DNA of 64,000 bases from Rhodobacteraceae bacterium F11138 (GTDB lineage: Bacteria; Pseudomonadota; Alphaproteobacteria; Rhodobacterales; Rhodobacteraceae): assembly GCA_016521575.1 (NCBI GenBank), contig JAEKDP010000001.1, positions 186,001 through 250,000 on the forward strand, given 5' to 3'. A model generated the notes under the pieces. That model did not search any database. It saw only the letters and a list, made by a program, of their open reading frames with translations, and was not told where the DNA came from. Below, one piece after another: positions 15,226 to 24,330 of this stretch. The position numbers and the translations under genes are program-made. Within the stretch, counting starts at the first letter, position 1. Each line of letters starts with the position of its first letter.

Positions 15226-18021
15226 ATGACCACACACCAGCCAGTGCTTGACACATCGCCCAAGGTGTCCGACGAAATTCGCCGCACGACATGCTATATG
15301 TGCGCCTGCCGATGCGGCATCAACGTGCATATGAAGCAGGGCAAGGTCGCCTATATCGAAGGCAATCGCGACCACCCGGTCAACAAGGGCGTGCTTTGCG
15401 CCAAGGGATCGGCGGGAATCATGCAGCACAACGCGCCCTCGCGCCTGCGCAAACCGCTGAAAAGAGTAGGGCCGCGCGGATCAGGCGAATACCGCGAAAT
15501 TTCTTGGGACGAAGCGATATCCACGGCAGTCGGATGGTTGGCCCCGCTGCATGAGACCGCGCCGCACAAGCTGGCATTCTTCACCGGGCGCGACCAGAGC
15601 CAGTCCTTCACCAGCTACTGGGCGCAGAATTTCGGCACACCCAATTATGCCGCGCATGGCGGGTTCTGTTCGGTCAACATGGCCACGGCGGGTATCTACA
15701 CCATGGGCGGGGCGTTCTGGGAATTCGGCCAACCGGACTGGGAGCACACCAAACTGTTGCTGTTGTTCGGGGTTGCCGAAGATCATGACAGCAACCCGAT
15801 CAAGATGGGCCTGGGCCGGATCAAGGAGCGCGGCGCACGGGTGGTCGGGGTGAACCCGATCCGCACCGGGTATAACGCCGTGGCAGATGACTGGTACGGG
15901 ATCACGCCTGGCACCGACGGGCTGCTGGTGATGTCGCTGATTCATTGCCTGCTCAAGGCGGGCAAGGTCGATCTGGATTACCTGGCGCGCTGGACCAATG
16001 CCCCGGCGCTTGTTGCGCCCGATGGCTTGTTGCACCGCGATGAGAATGACAAGCTGTTGGTGGTGGATCGCGCTGACGGGGTGCTCAAACCCTTTGACAC
16101 CAAGGGCATCCGCCCCGATCTGGCCGCCACACGCGACATCGACGGCGCGACCTGCCGGACCGTGTTCCAGCATCTGTCCGAACGCTATTTGTCATCGGAT
16201 CACGCCCCCGAAGCCGTGGCCGAACGCACCGGGCTGTCGGCGAAACGCATCCGCGCGCTGGCGGGCGAACTGGCCCGCGTCGCCTTTGACGAAGCGTTCG
16301 AGATCAACCAACCCTGGACCGATTTTCGCGGCGAGACCCATGCCACGATGACCGGTCGTCCCGTCGCCATGCACGCCATGCGCGGGGTGTCCGCCCATGC
16401 CAACGGGTTCCAGACCTGCCGCGCCATTCACCTGCTGCAGATCCTGCTGGGCACGGTCGAGGCACCGGGCGGGTTTCGCTTCAAACCCCCCTACCCCAAA
16501 CCCGTCGAAGGCCATCCCACGCCCCACGGCCAGGGCCGCCCCGGCCGCCCGCTGGACGGCCCGCATCTGGGGTTTCCACGCGGCCCCGAAGATCTGTTGC
16601 TGGACGATGCCGGCAATCCGAAACGTATCGACAAGGCATTCTCATGGGAAAACCCGCTGTCCGCCCATGGCCTGATGCATATGGTGATCTCCAATGCCCA
16701 TGCCGGGGATCCCTATCGCATCGACACGCTGATGATGTACATGGCGAACATGGCGTGGAACTCGTCTATGAACACCAGAGGGGTTATCGACATGCTGACC
16801 GCCCGCAACGATGACGGCGGTTATGTCATCCCGCGGATCATCTATTCCGATGCCTATTCCAGCGAAATGGTCGCCTATGCCGACCTGATCCTGCCCGATA
16901 CGACCTATCTGGAACGCCACGACTGCATCAGTCTGCTGGACCGCCCGATCTGCGAAGCGGATGCCGCCGCCGATGCGATCCGCTGGCCGGTGGTGGAACC
17001 CGACCGCGACGTACGCGGTTTTCAGTCCGTTCTAGTGCAACTGGCCAACCGGATCGGATTGCCCGGCTTCGTCGAATCCGACGGCACGCCGAAATGGACC
17101 GATTATGCCGATTACATGGTCAATCACGAACGCCGCCCGGGTGTCGGCCCCCTGATGGGTTGGCGGGGCGAAGGCGACTCTACTGGCCGCGGCGCGCCAA
17201 ACCCGCAGCAACTGAATCGCTATATCGAGAACGGCGGCTTTTGCACCCATCACATCCCGGACACGGCGCAGTATTACAAACCCTGGAATGCCGGCTATCA
17301 GGACTGGGCGGTGAACCTGGGACTGTATGACAGCCCGCAACCCTATCTGTTCTCGCTCTGGTCCGAACCCTTGCGGCGCTTTCAGCGGGCCGCCGAAGGC
17401 CACGGTCCGCATCAGCCCCCCGACCACCTGCGAGAGCGGCTGAAATCCGCCATGGATCCGTTGCCGGTCTGGTACGAAACCGATCAAACCGGCAATGACG
17501 GGTTCACCGTCAACGCCCTGACCCAGCGTCCGATGGCGATGTACCACAGCTGGGGCAGCCAGAACGCCTGGCTGCGGCAATTGCATGGCCACAATCCGCT
17601 GTATGTGCCGACCAAACTGATGCGACAGCACGGCCTGCAAGACGGGGACTGGGCGCGCGTTACTTCTCCGCATGGTGAAATCACCGTGCCCGTGATGGAA
17701 ATGGCGGCGCTGAACGACAACACCGTCTGGACCTGGAACGCGATCGGCAAACGCAAAGGGGCCTGGGCGCTGCACGACAACGCGCCGGAAACCGCCAAGG
17801 GCTTTCTGCTCAACCATCTGATCCATGAGCTGCTGCCACCCAGGGGCGACGGGCTACGCTGGGCCAACTCGGACCCCGTGACCGGTCAGGCGGCCTGGTT
17901 CGATCTGAAGGTGCGGATCGAAAAAGCACCGCCGCAGACCGAAAGCCAACCCGTATTCCCGCCGACCGGCTCGCCGGTACCGGACGGCCCGTCCGAACTT
18001 GTCTGGAAGGTCGCGGACTGA
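15226..18021 (+). CDS. soeA: Sulfite dehydrogenase, molybdopterin catalytic subunit
   Basis: This 931-residue member of the DMSO reductase superfamily has an N-terminal [4Fe-4S] motif at Cys23, Cys26, Cys30 and Cys58 and a probable molybdenum-ligand Cys148 in HGGFCSVNM. A molydopterin-dinucleotide-binding C-terminal domain lies at about 780-915. There is no Tat signal, so the enzyme should stay in the cytoplasm. This matches SoeA, the catalytic subunit of the membrane-bound, cytoplasm-facing sulfite dehydrogenase SoeABC known from Allochromatium and reported for taurine degradation in Ruegeria. It would oxidise sulfite to sulfate. soeB and soeC follow, and tauR and tpa precede. Polysulfide or thiosulfate reductase catalytic subunits are similar but are normally Tat-exported. 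Confidence 0.85.
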   Translation: MTTHQPVLDTSPKVSDEIRRTTCYMCACRCGINVHMKQGKVAYIEGNRDHPVNKGVLCAKGSAGIMQHNAPSRLRKPLKRVGPRGSGEYREISWDEAISTAVGWLAPLHETAPHKLAFFTGRDQSQSFTSYWAQNFGTPNYAAHGGFCSVNMATAGIYTMGGAFWEFGQPDWEHTKLLLLFGVAEDHDSNPIKMGLGRIKERGARVVGVNPIRTGYNAVADDWYGITPGTDGLLVMSLIHCLLKAGKVDLDYLARWTNAPALVAPDGLLHRDENDKLLVVDRADGVLKPFDTKGIRPDLAATRDIDGATCRTVFQHLSERYLSSDHAPEAVAERTGLSAKRIRALAGELARVAFDEAFEINQPWTDFRGETHATMTGRPVAMHAMRGVSAHANGFQTCRAIHLLQILLGTVEAPGGFRFKPPYPKPVEGHPTPHGQGRPGRPLDGPHLGFPRGPEDLLLDDAGNPKRIDKAFSWENPLSAHGLMHMVISNAHAGDPYRIDTLMMYMANMAWNSSMNTRGVIDMLTARNDDGGYVIPRIIYSDAYSSEMVAYADLILPDTTYLERHDCISLLDRPICEADAAADAIRWPVVEPDRDVRGFQSVLVQLANRIGLPGFVESDGTPKWTDYADYMVNHERRPGVGPLMGWRGEGDSTGRGAPNPQQLNRYIENGGFCTHHIPDTAQYYKPWNAGYQDWAVNLGLYDSPQPYLFSLWSEPLRRFQRAAEGHGPHQPPDHLRERLKSAMDPLPVWYETDQTGNDGFTVNALTQRPMAMYHSWGSQNAWLRQLHGHNPLYVPTKLMRQHGLQDGDWARVTSPHGEITVPVMEMAALNDNTVWTWNAIGKRKGAWALHDNAPETAKGFLLNHLIHELLPPRGDGLRWANSDPVTGQAAWFDLKVRIEKAPPQTESQPVFPPTGSPVPDGPSELVWKVAD

Positions 18022-18118
18022 TGCGCCCCGATATTGCACCGCCTGAAACGACCACAGAATTTCCGGAAACGGCGCGGGGCCGCACCCCGGTCCGGACCCA
18101 CAACCAGAGCATTCGCCC

Positions 18119-18865
18119 ATGACACAGCTACCGGAAAAAACAGACCGCAAACTGGGGCTGGTGATTGATCTGGACACCTGCGTGGGCTGTCACGCCTGTG
18201 TCATTTCCTGCAAGGGCTGGAACACCGAAAACTATGGCGCGCCCCTGTCCGATCAGGACCCCTATGGCGACGCCAGCGGCACCTTTCTGAACCGCGTGCA
18301 CAGCTATGAGGTACAGCCAGAGCAGGGTGTCGCCCAGTTGATCCATTTCCCCAAATCCTGCCTGCATTGCCAGGATGCGCCTTGCGTTACGGTCTGTCCG
18401 ACCGGGGCCAGCTACAAACGGGTCGAGGACGGGATCGTTCTGGTCAACGAAAGCGACTGCATCGGCTGTGGTCTCTGTGCCTGGGCCTGCCCTTACGGTG
18501 CGCGGGAACTGGATCAGGCCGCCGGGGTGATGAAGAAATGCACCCTCTGCGTCGACCGGATCTATAACGACACCCTGCCACAGGAAGATCGCGTTCCGGC
18601 CTGCGTGCGCACCTGCCCCGCAGGCGCGCGGCATTTCGGGGATTTCGCCGATCCCGACAGCAACGTATCCCGGCTGACCGCCGAACGTGGCGGTATGGAT
18701 CTGATGCCGGAACAGGGCACCGCACCGGTCAACAAATACCTGCCGCCCCGCCCCAAGGACCAGATCGCCAAAGACATCGACGTGCTGGCTCCCTTGCTGG
18801 CCCCGGTCGATGAAAACCCGGGCGGGTTCCTGGGCTGGCTCGACAAGGCGTTGGAGAAACTCTGA
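18119..18865 (+). CDS. soeB: Sulfite dehydrogenase, iron-sulfur subunit
   Basis: This 248-residue ferredoxin-type protein has cysteines for four [4Fe-4S] clusters: Cys21/24/27/31, Cys81/84/89/93, Cys114/117/120/124 and Cys141/144/162/166. This is the DmsB/NrfC-like electron-wire arrangement. It would pass electrons from the molybdenum subunit to the membrane subunit and quinone pool. The start lies 97 bases after soeA, and its last base is shared with the soeC start (TGATG), so soeB and soeC are coupled. The roughly 60-residue tail beyond the last cluster probably contacts the other subunits. Confidence 0.88.
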   Translation: MTQLPEKTDRKLGLVIDLDTCVGCHACVISCKGWNTENYGAPLSDQDPYGDASGTFLNRVHSYEVQPEQGVAQLIHFPKSCLHCQDAPCVTVCPTGASYKRVEDGIVLVNESDCIGCGLCAWACPYGARELDQAAGVMKKCTLCVDRIYNDTLPQEDRVPACVRTCPAGARHFGDFADPDSNVSRLTAERGGMDLMPEQGTAPVNKYLPPRPKDQIAKDIDVLAPLLAPVDENPGGFLGWLDKALEKL

Positions 18866-19737
18866 TGCATCCGGCGCCTTCTGTCATCATCTTCACCACC
18901 TGTTCGGGCCTGGGGTTCGGCCTGCTGATCTGGCTGGGACTGGGGTATCCGGCGGTCACGGGCTGGGTCGCTTTTGCCTTCTTCACCATCGCCTATGTGC
19001 TTGCGGTGGGCGGGCTTCTGGCGTCGACGTTCCATTTGGGCCGCCCGGAACGCGCGCCCAAGGCCTTTACCCAGTGGCGCACAAGTTGGCTCAGCCGCGA
19101 GGCGTGGTGTTCGCTGGCAGCCCTGCTGACGATGGCGCTTTACGGGGGCGGGCTGGTCTTTCTTGACACCCGCTGGAGCGGTCTGGGTCTGCTTGGTGCC
19201 GCCGCCAGCCTTGCCACCGTCTTGACGACCTCGATGATCTATACCCAGCTCAGGACCGTCCCGCGCTGGCACACGCCCCTGACCCCGGCCCTGTTCCTAT
19301 CGCTGTCTCTCGCCGGGGGCGCGCTTCTGGCGGGGCAAACGGTCATCGCGATCTGGCTGCTGGCGTTTTCCGGCATCGTGCAGATCGCCCATTGGATGCG
19401 CGGCGACGGGGCGCTGAACGCATCGGGCACGAACATCGCCAGCGCCACCGGTCTGGGCAACATTGGCACCGTCCGTGCCTTTGAGCCACCCCACACCGGC
19501 ACCAACTATCTGCTAAGCGAATTCGTCTATGTCGTCGGGCGCAAACACGCGGCAAAACTGCGGGTGATCTCTTTCGCCCTGATGATCGCGCTGCCGATCG
19601 CGCTGCTTTTGCTGCCCTTCAACCACTTGTTCGCCGCCTTGGCCGTGCTGTCGCATCTGGTCGGGGTGGCCGCGTCGCGCTGGCTGTTCTTTGCGCAGGC
19701 CGAACACGTCTTGGGCCTGTACTATGGAAAGCGTTGA
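18865..19737 (+). CDS. soeC: Sulfite dehydrogenase, membrane anchor (DmsC/NrfD-like)
   Basis: This 290-residue hydrophobic protein has about eight transmembrane segments. The opening IFTTCSGLGFGLLIWLGLG and the loop STFHLGRPERAPKAF are typical of DmsC-type anchors; the latter has the HLGRPERA pattern conserved in the family. It would anchor the SoeAB dimer to the cytoplasmic membrane and hand electrons to quinone. It is the last gene of the soe operon. A convergent dapA ends 30 bases downstream. Confidence 0.87.
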   Translation: MHPAPSVIIFTTCSGLGFGLLIWLGLGYPAVTGWVAFAFFTIAYVLAVGGLLASTFHLGRPERAPKAFTQWRTSWLSREAWCSLAALLTMALYGGGLVFLDTRWSGLGLLGAAASLATVLTTSMIYTQLRTVPRWHTPLTPALFLSLSLAGGALLAGQTVIAIWLLAFSGIVQIAHWMRGDGALNASGTNIASATGLGNIGTVRAFEPPHTGTNYLLSEFVYVVGRKHAAKLRVISFALMIALPIALLLLPFNHLFAALAVLSHLVGVAASRWLFFAQAEHVLGLYYGKR

Positions 19738-19767
19738 TCCGGACAACCCGGACACACAAGATGTGCC

Positions 19768-20643
19768 TCAGTTCAACAGCCCGGCATGGCGCAGACCCTC
19801 ATCCACCAGCGCCTTGGTTTCATCCAGCAGCCCGGTGAGGGGCAATCGCACCTCTTCGCTGCACAGACCGAGACGGGACATGGCATATTTGACCCCGACC
19901 AGACCCGGTTCGGCGAATATCGCCTTGTGCAGCGGCATCAGCCGGTCCTGCAATTCCAGCGCCTTGGTGTAATCCCCGGCCAGCGTCGCCGCCTGCACCT
20001 GGGCACACAGACCCGGCGCGACATTGGCCGTCACCGAAATGCACCCGGTCCCGCCCTGGGCATTGAACCCATGCGCGGTGGCGTCTTCGCCCGAGATCTG
20101 CAGAAAATCCGGCCCGCAGGTGATGCGCTGATCGCAGACACGCGCCAGATCGCCAGTGGCGTCCTTGACACCGATGATACGCGGCAGCCTGGCCAGTTCG
20201 CCCATGGTATCGGGCATCATGTCGACCACCGAACGCCCGGGGATGTTGTATATGATGATCGGCAATTCCGTGGCATCATGCACCGCGGTGAAATGCGCCA
20301 CCAGCCCGCGCTGGGTCGGCTTGTTGTAATAGGGCGTCACGACCAGAACCGCGTCCGCACCGACGTTCTGGGCGTGGTGGCTGAACCGCAGGGTTTCCAG
20401 CGTGTTGTTGGACCCGGCACCGGCAATCACCGGAACGCGTCCGGCTGCGGCCTTGACCACTTCGGTCACAACGGTTTCATGTTCCTCGTGGGTCAGCGTC
20501 GGGCTTTCCCCGGTCGTCCCCACGGGCACCAACCCCGAGGAGCCTTCGCTGATGTGCCATTCAACCAGTCGTTTGAGCGTTTCCAGATCCAGCTCACCGT
20601 TGCGAAACGGGGTGACGAGGGCTGGCATAGAGCCTTTGAACAT
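19768..20643 (-). CDS. dapA: 4-hydroxy-tetrahydrodipicolinate synthase
   Basis: This 291-residue protein, close to the usual 292, condenses pyruvate with aspartate semialdehyde in the lysine and diaminopimelate pathway. Diagnostic residues are in place: GTTGES with Thr44/Thr45, Tyr132 in IIYNIPGR, and the Schiff-base Lys160 in IGVKDATGD. The ATG at 20643 is preceded by AAAAGGAG; the reading frame runs upstream to 20733 but that stretch has no family similarity. It is divergent from the lytic transglycosylase gene, with a 138-base gap containing both promoters. Diaminopimelate supply links it loosely to the cell-wall gene next door. Confidence 0.95.
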   Translation of the reverse strand: MFKGSMPALVTPFRNGELDLETLKRLVEWHISEGSSGLVPVGTTGESPTLTHEEHETVVTEVVKAAAGRVPVIAGAGSNNTLETLRFSHHAQNVGADAVLVVTPYYNKPTQRGLVAHFTAVHDATELPIIIYNIPGRSVVDMMPDTMGELARLPRIIGVKDATGDLARVCDQRITCGPDFLQISGEDATAHGFNAQGGTGCISVTANVAPGLCAQVQAATLAGDYTKALELQDRLMPLHKAIFAEPGLVGVKYAMSRLGLCSEEVRLPLTGLLDETKALVDEGLRHAGLLN

Positions 20644-20781
20644 GGGCACGCTCCTTTTCTGTCCGATTGCCGCGGTTTTCCGGTGCTGACCTTGCGACAG
20701 TGCCGCGAATGTGTGTTGATCCCGACAGGCCACGGATTATCGTCTCAGGCTCTAGCCTTGGTTGCTCGGGAAATGCAAGTG

Positions 20782-22740
20782 ATGTCGCGCATTCTGGCAG
20801 GTGTGATCTGTCTCTTTATACTGTTGGCCGCGCCTGCGGGGGCCAACGGGGCACAGAACCTGGCGCAGGCCTTTGACGCCATGCGCAAAGGCGACTGGAC
20901 CCAGGCCCTGACCACCGCCGGGGGGGCCGGCAGCATCCCGCGCGATATCATCGAATGGCACCGCCTGCGCGCGGGCTTTGGCACCTCGGGCGAAGTCACC
21001 GCCTTCCTTGAGCGGCGCGCCGACTGGCCGGGGCTGGCCTGGCTGCGCCGCAAAAGCGAATCGGCCATGGACGTGCTGCCAGACGAGGCGCTGCTTGCCT
21101 TTTATGCCGATCAGCCCCCGCAATCGCCCGAGGGCGTGCTGGGACATGCCCGTGCCCTGATCGCCACCGGCAAACAGGGTGACGGCGAGGCCGAACTGGT
21201 CCTGGCCTGGCGCACCATGCCCATGGGACGGCTGATTCAGGCCAACTATCTGGAACGATACAATGACCTGCTGACACCGCATCACAACGCCCGGCTGGAC
21301 CGTATGCTGTGGGACAACCACATGGTCAGCGCCCGACGCATGCTGCCCCTGGTCGACGACGCCCATCAGGCACTGGCCGAGGCGCGCATATCCCTGCGGG
21401 CTATGGAACCGGGGGTGGATGCGCGCATCAATGCCGTGCCCGAGGCGTTGCGCAACACCCCCGGTCTGGCCCATGACCGCTTTGTCTGGCGTCACCGCAA
21501 GGGACGCGATGCCGACGCCATTGCGCTGCTTCTGGAACGCAGCGACAGCGCATCGGATCTGGGAGAACCGGGAAAATGGGCCTATCGCCGGGCCATTCTG
21601 GCGCGTGAAACGATGCGCGCCGGAGATGCCGAAACGGCCTATCGTATCGCCTCCAGCCATCATACCCAGAGCGGGTCGAACTATGCCGATCTGGAATGGC
21701 TGTCCGGCTTTATCGCCCTGCGCCAGCTGAACGATCCCCAAACCGCCCTGATTCATTTTCGCAATTTCGAGGCCTCGGTCGCGACGCCCATATCGCGCGG
21801 CCGGGCCGGATATTGGCTGGGCCGCACCTTCGAGGCCCTGGGCGACAGCGAAGGTGCGCACACAGCCTATGCGATGGGGGCAGAGCATCAGACCTCGTTC
21901 TATGGTCTGCTGGCGGCAGAGCGAATCGGCCGCCCCTTCGATCCGGTGCTTGCGGACCCGCCCGATCTGCCGCCGTGGGAACAGGCGGACTTCATGTCTT
22001 CAAGCGTGCTGAAGGCCGGAATGCTGCTGTTTGAGGCCGACCAGCCCGACCTGGGCGAACGATTCCTGACCCATCTGGTCGAAACGCTGGACCCGGTGCA
22101 GGCCGGTCAACTGGGCCAGATGGCCATCGATCTGAACCAGCCCCATCTGGCGGTCATGATCGCCAAACGCGCGGCACAACGCGCATTGGTCCTGCCGGCC
22201 GCCTATTACCCACTGCACCCGGTCGCGGACCATGATCTGCCGATGGCGGCCGAGATGACGCTGGCGATTGCACGGCGGGAAAGCGAATTCGACCCGCAGG
22301 TGATCAGCGGTGCGGGCGCGCGCGGGTTGATGCAGGTCATGCCCGCCACCGCACAGGCCGTTGCCACGGATATGGGTATCCTGTCGGCCCACGCCACCGG
22401 GCGGCTGACACAGGAATGGGATTACAACGCCAAGCTGGGCGCGCGCTATCTGGCCGGGCTGGCCGGAGAGTTCAACGGAAACGTCGTGCTTATGGCGGCG
22501 GCCTATAACGCCGGTCCGGGACGGCCGACACGGTGGATGGAGCTGTATGGCGATCCGCGCACAGATGCGGTCGACGTGATCGACTGGATCGAATTCATCC
22601 CGTTCAACGAGACCCGGAACTATGTCATGCGGGTCACCGAAAGCCTGCCGGTCTATCGCGCAAGGCTTGACCGGCAACCGTTGCCGATTCCGTTTTCACG
22701 CGAACTGGCCGGATCAACTCTTGACGCGTTCGCGCCATAG
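20782..22740 (+). CDS. Soluble lytic murein transglycosylase (Slt70-like)
   Basis: This roughly 652-residue periplasmic protein starts with a signal peptide (MSRILAGVICLFILLAAPAG). It has a long helical superhelix region (about 30-470) and a C-terminal SLT domain with the catalytic Glu500 in RRESEFDP, then GARGLMQVMPATA and AAYNAGPGR. It cleaves the MurNAc-GlcNAc bond of peptidoglycan to give anhydro-muropeptides during wall turnover. The frame is open far upstream, opposite dapA, but family similarity and the signal peptide begin here. A GGGAA stretch lies before 20782; an ATG at 20773 is the alternative. The last 27 bases overlap the end of the convergent DMT transporter gene. Confidence 0.9.
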   Translation: MSRILAGVICLFILLAAPAGANGAQNLAQAFDAMRKGDWTQALTTAGGAGSIPRDIIEWHRLRAGFGTSGEVTAFLERRADWPGLAWLRRKSESAMDVLPDEALLAFYADQPPQSPEGVLGHARALIATGKQGDGEAELVLAWRTMPMGRLIQANYLERYNDLLTPHHNARLDRMLWDNHMVSARRMLPLVDDAHQALAEARISLRAMEPGVDARINAVPEALRNTPGLAHDRFVWRHRKGRDADAIALLLERSDSASDLGEPGKWAYRRAILARETMRAGDAETAYRIASSHHTQSGSNYADLEWLSGFIALRQLNDPQTALIHFRNFEASVATPISRGRAGYWLGRTFEALGDSEGAHTAYAMGAEHQTSFYGLLAAERIGRPFDPVLADPPDLPPWEQADFMSSSVLKAGMLLFEADQPDLGERFLTHLVETLDPVQAGQLGQMAIDLNQPHLAVMIAKRAAQRALVLPAAYYPLHPVADHDLPMAAEMTLAIARRESEFDPQVISGAGARGLMQVMPATAQAVATDMGILSAHATGRLTQEWDYNAKLGARYLAGLAGEFNGNVVLMAAAYNAGPGRPTRWMELYGDPRTDAVDVIDWIEFIPFNETRNYVMRVTESLPVYRARLDRQPLPIPFSRELAGSTLDAFAP

Positions 22741-23601
22741 GGTGAACAGCCCGGCGCAGACGATGATTGCCGTACCGATCGCCACGTTCGAGCGCAGGGT
22801 CTCACCAAACATGAAGATGCCGATCGCAGACGTGAACACCAGCTGGAAATAGGCAAACGGCTGCACCGCGCTGGCCTCGGCCACCTCGTAGCAGCGGATC
22901 AGCAGCCAGTGCCCCGTCACCCCGGTGATGCACAATGCGATCATCCAGCCCCAGTCACGGACCGCCATCGGTTCCCAGAACCACATGCCAACGGCGGTCA
23001 TGGCCACCGCGCCCACGGTGCCGGTCCAGAAGAAGCTGGTCGCCGTGGTGTCGCGCCGCGCCGCATAGCGATTCAGCAAGCCGTAGACCGCGAACATCAC
23101 CGCAGACACCAGCGGGATGATGGCCGCCGGATCGAACACACCCAGACCCGGTTGCAGGATGATCAGCATCCCGATGAACCCGACTCCGATGGCGCTCCAG
23201 CGGCGCCACCCGACCTGTTCCCCCAGGATCGGCCCGGACAGCGCCGCGATCAACAGCGGGTAGCAGGCGAACACCGCGTGGCTGTCCACCAGGCCCAGAA
23301 CCGTGAAACCATAGACCGCGACACAGATCTCGGCCGCCAGCAACAAGGCACGCGTGATCTGGATGCCCGGCTGGGACGTGCGCGCCGCCGCCCGGATGCC
23401 CCCTGCGGCGCGCGATGCGATGGCAATGACAAAGGCGGCAAAGAACCAATAGCGGATCATCACCACCATGATCGTGTTGTATTCGCTGGCAAGATGGCGC
23501 GATATTCCATCCTGCAGCGCAAAGACGATCGTCGTGGCGATCATCAGCACGATGCCCAGCGGAACATTGTTGCTTTGGGGCGTGGTGGTGGGTGTGCTCA
23601 C
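22714..23601 (-). CDS. DMT-superfamily (EamA) membrane transporter
   Basis: This 295-residue protein has about ten transmembrane helices arranged as two EamA repeats (about 12-145 and 160-290). LVDSHAVFACYPLLIAALSGPILGE in the first half and ASAVQPFAYFQLVFTSAIGIFMFGE in the second are typical of the repeat ends. DMT proteins export or exchange amino acids, nucleobases or other metabolites; the substrate is unknown. The start overlaps the mnmD stop (ATGA), so it is the second gene of an mnmD operon. Confidence 0.88.
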   Translation of the reverse strand: MSTPTTTPQSNNVPLGIVLMIATTIVFALQDGISRHLASEYNTIMVVMIRYWFFAAFVIAIASRAAGGIRAAARTSQPGIQITRALLLAAEICVAVYGFTVLGLVDSHAVFACYPLLIAALSGPILGEQVGWRRWSAIGVGFIGMLIILQPGLGVFDPAAIIPLVSAVMFAVYGLLNRYAARRDTTATSFFWTGTVGAVAMTAVGMWFWEPMAVRDWGWMIALCITGVTGHWLLIRCYEVAEASAVQPFAYFQLVFTSAIGIFMFGETLRSNVAIGTAIIVCAGLFTLWRERVKS

Positions 23602-24266
23602 GTCAGAATCCCCCGGGTCATGTGACGTTTGCGCCCATATCCGGGCGTGCGGCTGACTGTAAACCCGGCATCCTGCAACCCCCGGCGCACGAAACCGGCG
23701 GCGGTATAAGTGGCCACCGTCCCGCCCGGCACCGTATGCCGCGCCACCTGCGCCATCAGGTCACGATCCCACAGCTCGGGGTTCCGGGCCGGGGAAAACC
23801 CGTCCAGAAACCAGGCATCGGCGCGCCCGTGCCAATCCGGCAGCATTCTGCGCGCATCGCCCTGCACCATGCGCAGATGCAGGCTGCCCAGATCACAGAA
23901 CCCCGATCCTTGCCATGCAGCCAGAAAGCGATCCCGCCAGCGGGTCAGCGCGGGGAAAGCGTCAAGCGCACGCGCCATGTCGGCGGGCGTCATCGGATAG
24001 GCCTCGAAACTGGTGAACCGCAGCGGCGTATCCTGTTCCGCCTGTTCCCATGCGGCCCAGGCGGTCAGCATGTTCAACCCGGTGCCGAACCCCAGTTCGG
24101 CGATATGGAACCCGTCGCGAAACCGCTTTGGCAGATCGTTGCCATCCAGAAAGACGTGCCGGGTTTCCGCCAGGCCGTCATCAAGGCTGAAATACGGATC
24201 GTCGAACCGGGTCGAAACCGGCACACGCCCATCGCGCCACTGCAGTTCTGCCCGCTGGTCCTGCAT
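23598..24266 (-). CDS. mnmD: tRNA (5-methylaminomethyl-2-thiouridine) methyltransferase MnmD
   Basis: This 222-residue SAM-dependent enzyme corresponds to the N-terminal half of E. coli MnmC (DUF752). The SAM-site motif is FHIAELGFGTGLNMLTAW (residues about 53-70), and the signature DAWFLDGFSPARNPELW lies near 145-161. It performs the last step in making mnm5(s2)U at the wobble base of several tRNAs. In this genome the MnmC activities appear split: a separate FAD oxidoreductase gene stands divergently 64 bases away. The start is an ATG at 24266. Confidence 0.9.
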   Translation of the reverse strand: MQDQRAELQWRDGRVPVSTRFDDPYFSLDDGLAETRHVFLDGNDLPKRFRDGFHIAELGFGTGLNMLTAWAAWEQAEQDTPLRFTSFEAYPMTPADMARALDAFPALTRWRDRFLAAWQGSGFCDLGSLHLRMVQGDARRMLPDWHGRADAWFLDGFSPARNPELWDRDLMAQVARHTVPGGTVATYTAAGFVRRGLQDAGFTVSRTPGYGRKRHMTRGILT

Positions 24267-24330
24267 GATAAGAGTCCATAAAACATCTGGGAACCGCGTC
24301 GATCATTGGCGCAGCCGAAGGGAATTGGCA

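Noticed and set aside
19786-20781. N-terminal extension of the lytic transglycosylase reading frame by about 330 codons
   Set aside because: It runs opposite dapA, has the look of a GC-rich antisense frame, and the real protein starts with a signal peptide at 20782.
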